NCBI GenBank assembly: GCA_026392815.1
Contig: JAPLBI010000084.1
Location: 1-6,005, forward strand
From: Actinomycetota bacterium
Lineage (GTDB): Bacteria > Actinomycetota > Actinomycetes > Nanopelagicales > Nanopelagicaceae
DNA length: 6,005 nt
Direction: 5' to 3'
Positions 1 through 6,005 of this stretch are shown here, piece by piece; position 1 is the stretch's first letter, and each line of letters begins with the position of its first letter. The notes under the pieces are model-generated. The model saw only the letters and a program-made list of their open reading frames with translations. It was not told where the DNA came from and made no database searches. The translations under genes were made by a program, and so were the position numbers.

Positions 1-152
1 ACTTGTCGGTGGTAGCTAGGGTCGGTAAGAGTCTCTTGATAACCAGTCATACCAGTTTGAAAAACTGCTTCACCGAAAGTTCTTCCTGGTGCGGCCCAAG
101 ATTTACCTTCAAAGATCCGTCCATCATCTAAAACCAGGTAGGCCTTACTCAT
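1..152 (-). CDS. carA: Carbamoyl phosphate synthetase small subunit, N-terminal part
   Basis: Only the first 50 codons are in the window; the gene runs off the left edge. The protein starts [16 protein letters not shown] and continues through [21 protein letters not shown], the conserved N-terminal block of CarA. From family knowledge, the full subunit hydrolyses glutamine and passes ammonia to CarB to make carbamoyl phosphate, the substrate of PyrB (and of arginine synthesis). The catalytic glutamine amidotransferase domain lies further on and cannot be inspected. The ATG overlaps the pyrC stop as ATGA, and a strong Shine-Dalgarno GGAGGT sits 8 bases upstream inside the end of pyrC, which fixes this start. 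As last visible member of the pyrR-pyrB-pyrC-carA run it should share the operon's regulation; carB would be expected next, outside the window. Confidence 0.94.
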   Translation of the reverse strand, partial: MSKAYLVLDDGRIFEGKSWAAPGRTFGEAVFQTGMTGYQETLTDPSYHRQ

Positions 153-1500
153 CTAGAGCTACCTCCCTGCGCTTCTGAATTTGAACCGTTGCTATGTATC
201 GATGTTAGTTGTCCGGCCAAATAGGTCGGAATACCTCGGAAGAAAGTTCCCTGGATTACTCCAGAGAGTTCCATTCCATGGAAGGGAGTATTGCGACTTC
301 GAGAGGCAACTAGGTCACGATCCACGCGGTAAGTCTGGGTCGGGTTAATCACAGTCAGATGTGCGAGTGCGCCAACCTCTATCCTGCCACCATGGTTTTC
401 ATAACCTGCGATGCGAGAAGGGGCGCGGCTCATACGATCTGCCACGCCCTCCCAATTCAAAAGGCCGGTCTGAACCATTGTTTGGTTAACTATCGAGAGC
501 GCGCTCTCCAAGCCCAGCATTCCGAATGCAGCTTCTTGCCACTCGCACTCTTTCGCTTCTGCTGGATGTGGTGCGTGATCAGTTGCGACAATATCGATAG
601 TGCCATCTGCTAAACCTTCACGAAGCGCTTCAACATCTCGTTGGGTACGTAGCGGGTGGTTAACTTTAAAAATCGGATCATAACTATTTGCATAGTCATC
701 GGTCAGAAGTAAGTGATGAGGCGTGACTTCTGCGGTTACATTAATTCCGCGGGCCTTTGCCCATCGAATAATGTCCACGCCACCAGCAGTTGTTAAGTGG
801 CAGATATGTAGCCTTGATTGGACATGATCAGCAAGTAAGACATCTCTAGCGATAATCGCTTCTTCGGCTACCGCAGGCCAACCCTTCAAACCTAAGCGAG
901 AAGAGTTAACTCCTTCATTCATCTGCGAACCGATTGTCAGCGCTGGCTCCTGCGCATGTTGTGCAATCACGCCATTGAACTTCTTTACATACTCCAGAGC
1001 CCGGCGCATGACTAATGGATCATGAACGCAATTACCATCATCGCTAAATACTCGAACTCGCGCATTTGAATCTGCCATTGCACCGATCTCAGAGAGCGTT
1101 TGTCCATTTAAACCTTGCGAAACTGCGCCAATTGGAAAAACATCGACAAAGCCAGCGCTCTGGCCAAGTGCGTAAACCTGTTCCACGACTCCCGCAGTAT
1201 CAGCAACTGGTGAGGTATTGGCCATCGCAGATATCGCAACGAAGCCACCTTTTGCCGCTGCCATCGAACCAGATAGAACTGTTTCGGCATCTTCCTTACC
1301 TGGTTCTCGCAAATGTGTATGTAGGTCAACTAAACCAGGAAGTACTACCGAACCCTTGAAGTCAATAACTTCGTCTGCAGATTGCGCAGGAAGAGATTTC
1401 CCAACTGCGGTGATAACTCCATCTGCAATCTGAATATCACTAGTTGTTCCATCTGGCAGAGTTAACCCTGATAAGAGAAAGTTTGAATTCAATGCGCTCA

Positions 1501-1501
<1 letters not shown>
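149..1501 (-). CDS. pyrC: Dihydroorotase, class I type
   Basis: This 450-residue cyclic amidohydrolase interconverts N-carbamoyl-aspartate and dihydroorotate, the third step of UMP synthesis in the cytoplasm. Visible landmarks are the metal motif [10 protein letters not shown] (His61, His63, Arg65), MANTSPV (94-100), FSDDG (152-156) with the metal-ligand aspartate, histidines at 182 (AQHAQEP) and 235 (CHLTTA), and VATDHAPH (305-312) with catalytic Asp308. These are the full class I dihydroorotase set, so the enzyme should be active. The ATG overlaps the pyrB stop by one base (TAATG). The C-terminus ends in a polar, Ser/Asn/Gly-rich tail of about 20 residues beyond the conserved fold; its codons for Gly-Gly also form the Shine-Dalgarno of carA. 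Other amidohydrolases (allantoinase, hydantoinase) are possible on fold alone, but the position between pyrB and carA settles the assignment. Confidence 0.97.
161..166 (-). promoter_or_regulatory. Shine-Dalgarno of carA inside pyrC
   Basis: The minus strand reads GGAGGT here, 8 bases before the carA ATG (152..150). It lies inside the last codons of pyrC (the Gly-Gly pair of the C-terminal tail). Together with the ATGA overlap it indicates both reinitiation and independent ribosome loading at carA. Confidence 0.8.
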
Positions 1502-3640
<2,139 letters not shown>

Positions 3641-3644
<4 letters not shown>

Positions 3645-3663
3645 AGTGCTAGACCATCTTTAA
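3641..3663. terminator. Weak AU-rich inverted repeat at the bldD/nusB convergent ends
   Basis: TTAAAG (3641-3646) and CTTTAA (3658-3663) are perfect inverted repeats around an 11-base loop, in which UG/CA can add two pairs. It covers the overlapping stop codons of bldD and nusB and the last codons of nusB. It might serve as a bidirectional end signal, but the stem is AU-rich and no U-tract follows, so it may be chance. Confidence 0.25.
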
Positions 3664-4063
3664 GCGAGGCGATACGACCCAAAACTCCATGGATATACCC
3701 AGCGGATTCATCGGTGGAAAGCTCCTTAGCAAGCGAAAGCGCTTCATCGATTGCAATCGCATCATCTAAACCCGGTGACCAGAGAATCTCATAGAGCGCA
3801 AGGCGCATAATGTTGCGATCTACTGCCGGCAAGCGATCCATATCCCAACCCTGCGCGTAGGTAGCAATCAACTCATCAATTTTTCGGCGGTGCTCTGAAA
3901 CTCCGGTAACTATCTCGCGGGTATATTCACGAATAGGACGCGCATCCGGTCCATCTTCAGTTACATCTCGAGATGCCAAAATATCAAGCGGCAGAGTTCC
4001 CCGGATATCTGCCTCAAAGAGAATATCCAGACTCTGTTTACGCGCTTTACTGCGAGCTGACAC
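3641..4063 (-). CDS. nusB: Transcription antitermination factor NusB
   Basis: A 140-residue all-helical RNA-binding protein that, with NusE (ribosomal protein S10), binds boxA RNA to promote processive rRNA transcription. Conserved blocks are the N-terminal ARKQSLDILFEAD (7-19), the central VDRNIMRLALYEIL, and the C-terminal AIAIDEALSLAKELSTDESAGYIHGVLGRI. Length is normal for the family. It starts at GTG, which overlaps the efp stop by one base (TAGTG). An in-frame stop two codons upstream excludes a longer form. Only a weak AAGG lies about 12 bases before the start, so translation probably depends on coupling to efp. Its stop overlaps that of bldD by four bases on the opposite strand. Confidence 0.96.
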
Positions 4064-4623
4064 TAGTTAGCGCGACCTTGGTATGACCCATCGCGTGTAT
4101 CTACCAATACCTTCTCATCCTGCTTGATGAAGAGCGGAACCTGGATTTCAATTCCAGTTTCAACGGTGGCAGGTTTTGTTCCACCTGAAGAGCGATCGCC
4201 CTGAAGGCCTGGTTCGGTGTAGGTAACGGTGAGTACAACTGATGCCGGAAGTTCGATATATAGCGGGTTATTCTCATTGATAGCAACGATAGCCTCAGTG
4301 TTCTCAAGCATGTAGTTCACAGCATCTCCAACAATCGCTGCTGAGATATTCATCTGGTCAAAAGTTTTGTTATCCATGAAAACGAAATCTTCGCCCTCTT
4401 TGTAAAGGAAGTTCATCTCGCGCTTTTCTAGAATAGCAACTTCGACTTTGACGCCTGCGTTAAAGGTCTTATCGACAACCTTGCCAGTCAGAACTTGCTT
4501 TAACTTTGTACGAACGAAAGCTGGGCCTTTGCCTGGCTTCACATGCTGAAACTCAACGACCGTCCATAGCTGGCCTTCAATATCTAAAGTCATGCCATTT
4601 TTTAGATCATTTGTTGTTGCCAC
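4063..4623 (-). CDS. efp: Translation elongation factor P
   Basis: A 186-residue factor that binds between the P and E sites and relieves ribosomes stalled at consecutive prolines. The N-terminal KOW-like domain carries the tip loop [14 protein letters not shown] (27-40) with Lys32 at the position that enters the peptidyl-transferase centre. The C-terminal signature [19 protein letters not shown] and [11 protein letters not shown] are complete. The PGKGP tip is the actinobacterial form, in which the lysine has been reported to work unmodified; no epmA/epmB or similar modification gene is nearby. It starts at GTG with GGAG six bases upstream. It leads a two-gene unit with nusB and probably has its own promoter in the 122-base gap to aroQ. 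In Mycobacterium tuberculosis pepQ lies between the aro genes and efp; it is absent here. Confidence 0.97.
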   Translation of the reverse strand: MATTNDLKNGMTLDIEGQLWTVVEFQHVKPGKGPAFVRTKLKQVLTGKVVDKTFNAGVKVEVAILEKREMNFLYKEGEDFVFMDNKTFDQMNISAAIVGDAVNYMLENTEAIVAINENNPLYIELPASVVLTVTYTEPGLQGDRSSGGTKPATVETGIEIQVPLFIKQDEKVLVDTRDGSYQGRAN

Positions 4624-4650
4624 GAGAAACTCCAGTTCACGTCCGTTGAC

Positions 4651-4678
4651 GTAATAATTTCAACCATCAGCGAACCAA
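4651..4678 (-). promoter_or_regulatory. Possible efp-nusB promoter
   Basis: On the minus strand TTGGTT (4678-4673) is followed after 16 bases by TATTAC (4656-4651), a moderate match to sigma-70-type -35 and -10 boxes. It would give a leader of roughly 20 bases before the efp GTG. Chance matches of this quality are common in AT-rich gaps. Confidence 0.3.
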
Positions 4679-4702
4679 AGTGCCTTTGATCTAGCGCGGT
4701 TG

Positions 4703-4721
4703 GCCTTCGAATGTCGAAGGC
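4703..4721. terminator. Perfect 8-bp hairpin between aroQ and efp
   Basis: GCCTTCGA and TCGAAGGC flank a three-base loop (ATG on the plus strand). It lies 25 bases past the aroQ stop and ahead of the possible efp promoter, as expected for the end of the aro operon. No U-tract follows on either strand, so it would be a U-less terminator, an mRNA 3'-end stabiliser, or a protein-binding palindrome. Confidence 0.5.
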
Positions 4722-4745
4722 GAATGCTTAAGTTTACCTGAACTT

Positions 4746-5151
4746 TTAGGCTAGCAACGCCTTCAGCGCGATCAGCGCAAGAACGTAAGAGTTTGGACCA
4801 AATCCCCCAATTGTGCCGTTGGCTACTCCCGAAATTACCGATGTGTGGCGGAATTCCTCGCGCGCCAATGGATTTGAGAGGTGCACTTCAATCACTGGAG
4901 ATTTCACTAATTCGACAGCGTCACGAATTGCATATGAATAGTGTGTGAAGGCGGCGGGATTGATGATTACCGGCAATTTCTTATCGGCAGCTTCGTGCAA
5001 CCAACCGATGATTGTCGCTTCATCATCGCTCTGTCGAACATCCGCCTTAAAACCATGTGTCTCATTGGGGGTAAGTCATATCGCCATAGATTGCGGAATC
5101 TCGGATATCTAAGCGAGCAAGATTTGGGCCATTGATTACCAATACATTCAT
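4746..5151 (-). pseudogene. aroQ: 3-dehydroquinate dehydratase, type II, frameshifted
   Basis: The type II enzyme dehydrates 3-dehydroquinate to 3-dehydroshikimate, the step after AroB. Reading from the ATG at 5151, 29 codons give MNVLVINGPNLARLDIRDSA and IYGDMTYPQ, then a TGA at 5064-5062. Homology resumes in another frame at 5063 with ETHGFKADVRQSDDEATI and continues to a TAA at 4748-4746. Against the Mycobacterium protein, the interval between the IYG and RQSD motifs is nine residues short; in bases the gap is 26, which explains the frame change and removes most of the first helix. Active-site residues remain in both halves: Asn and Arg/Tyr in the first; INPAAFTH, EVHLSN and EEFRH in the second. 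The start overlaps the aroB stop (ATGA). Either a recent natural lesion or an assembly or sequencing error; a +1 slip at the CCCCC run is a less likely rescue. Confidence 0.85.
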
Positions 5152-6005
5152 GAACTCACCTTTTCATATGCGGCATACAACGTCTTGGGATCAGGGTTTT
5201 CTAACCTATCCGTCTTTCCTATCTCGCTAATGGTAACGAATCGCAGGCTATTGCCGCGGGACTTTTTATCAACTGCCATATGAGCCAATAACTTAGGCCA
5301 ACTTTCGCGCTTGTATTTGATCGGCAAATCCAAATCTTGCAATATCTGCAGATGATCTGCTGCCAACTCTTTACTGATCAGCCCTAAATCTAATTGGAGA
5401 TTTGCCATGAAAGCCATCCCGATCGCGACACATTCGCCATGGCGCATTGAATATCCGCAATCAAGTTCAACAGCGTGGCCTAAGGTGTGGCCATAATTCA
5501 ACGCTTCACGCGCAAAACCCTCTTTAAAGTCCTGCGATACAACCTCGCCCTTAACCCTTACCGAGCGTTCTACTAACTCCTTAACGAGGGTTTCATCTTT
5601 TCGGATCTCAGAGGTTTTCTTTCCTCGCAATAGATCCAAGATCTTTCCATCGGCGATAAATCCACATTTTACAACTTCAGCCAAACCAGCTGCGAAATCA
5701 CGATCAGTGAGAGTGCTAAACCAATCAAGATCAATAATCACCTTGATCGGACTGTGAAATGCTCCAATTAAATTCTTTCCGTAATCGCTATTGATCGCAG
5801 TTTTTCCACCAATTGCAGCATCTACAGCGCCCGCAACTGTTGTTGGAATCGCAATCCAATCAAGGCCACGTAACCAACTCGCTGCCGCAAAACCCGCAAA
5901 GTCGGTAACCGCTCCCCCGCCGATTCCAACAATTAAATCACTTCGTGTAAATCCAGCCGCGCCGAGCCACTCCCAAATCTTGAGCAAGGTGCCGGATGAC
6001 TTACC
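5148..6005 (-). CDS. aroB: 3-dehydroquinate synthase, N-terminus outside window
   Basis: The reading frame is open through the right edge, so 285 C-terminal residues are seen and roughly 70 N-terminal ones are missing; a TTG at 5987 is internal, since homologous sequence (GKSSGT) continues upstream of it. The enzyme cyclises DAHP to 3-dehydroquinate with NAD and a divalent metal. Visible are the NAD-binding GIGGGAVTDFAGF, PTTVAGAVDAAIGGKTAIN, GKNLIGAFH, the metal-site stretch GLAEVVKCG, and the histidine motifs NYGHTLGHAVE and MRHGECVAIGM. Catalytic and metal residues appear intact. The TGA overlaps the aroQ ATG, so the two consecutive shikimate genes are coupled. Sugar-phosphate cyclase relatives share the fold, but the aroQ neighbour supports dehydroquinate synthase. 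Confidence 0.96.
   Translation of the reverse strand, partial: GKSSGTLLKIWEWLGAAGFTRSDLIVGIGGGAVTDFAGFAAASWLRGLDWIAIPTTVAGAVDAAIGGKTAINSDYGKNLIGAFHSPIKVIIDLDWFSTLTDRDFAAGLAEVVKCGFIADGKILDLLRGKKTSEIRKDETLVKELVERSVRVKGEVVSQDFKEGFAREALNYGHTLGHAVELDCGYSMRHGECVAIGMAFMANLQLDLGLISKELAADHLQILQDLDLPIKYKRESWPKLLAHMAVDKKSRGNSLRFVTISEIGKTDRLENPDPKTLYAAYEKVSS

Noticed and set aside
359..613. Plus-strand open frame inside pyrC
   Set aside because: It is the antisense shadow of a well-conserved dihydroorotase; the Cys/Trp-rich translation looks non-biological.
4703..4721. SOS box (LexA operator) before efp
   Set aside because: The palindrome lacks the GAAC/GTTC half-sites of actinobacterial LexA operators.
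4730..4745. Second hairpin AAGTT/AACTT right after aroQ
   Set aside because: Five AU-rich pairs around a six-base loop are within chance expectation, and there is no U-tract.
4941..5135. Plus-strand 64-codon reading frame across the aroQ lesion
   Set aside because: It is antisense to aroQ, has no recognisable family and no Shine-Dalgarno; it exists only because the opposite frame is open there.
5985..5987. TTG as the start of aroB
   Set aside because: The frame stays open to the window edge and AroB homologues have about 70 more residues, so this TTG is an internal leucine codon.

Overview
The window is ordinary chromosomal core from an actinobacterium. Base composition looks moderate (clearly not the high GC of Streptomyces, judged by eye), and genes are packed with 1-4 base overlaps. 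The order (carA-pyrC-pyrB-pyrR) | bldD | (nusB-efp-aroQ-aroB) corresponds to the Streptomyces pyrR-bldD-nusB-efp neighbourhood. Low GC, compactness and actinobacterial synteny would fit a streamlined freshwater lineage such as the acI / Nanopelagicales group; that placement is inference, not something the sequence proves.

Positions 1-3002 (minus strand) are the first part of a pyrimidine biosynthesis operon, transcribed right to left: pyrR (regulator), pyrB (aspartate carbamoyltransferase), pyrC (dihydroorotase) and the first 50 codons of carA (carbamoyl phosphate synthetase small subunit). Each junction overlaps by 1-4 bases (GTGA, TAATG, ATGA), so the genes are probably translationally coupled. 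Between pyrR and its divergent neighbour lies a 126-base region. It carries a small hairpin that fits the known PyrR-binding RNA loop and ends one base before the pyrR Shine-Dalgarno sequence, which suggests PyrR represses translation of its own operon.

Positions 3129-3644 (plus strand) hold the only rightward gene, a BldD-type transcription factor. It keeps the BldD DNA-binding core and all four key residues of the c-di-GMP signature RXD-X8-RXXD. It has no Shine-Dalgarno sequence but has a TAnnnT box at the right distance for a leaderless transcript. Its stop codon overlaps that of nusB by four bases, tail to tail.

Positions 3641-6005 (minus strand) hold aroB (cut by the window edge), aroQ, efp and nusB, transcribed right to left. 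aroQ is disrupted: its two halves are in different reading frames and about 26 nucleotides are missing relative to homologues. All recognisable active-site residues survive in the two halves. This is either a real lesion or an assembly or sequencing error. A 122-base gap between aroQ and efp contains a perfect 8-bp hairpin and probably the efp-nusB promoter.

I see no mobile element, CRISPR array, tRNA or rRNA gene, and no gene-free stretch longer than about 130 bases. Nothing looks like a wholly unknown system. The points most worth checking are the PyrR leader hairpin, the c-di-GMP-competent BldD in this context, and the broken aroQ.
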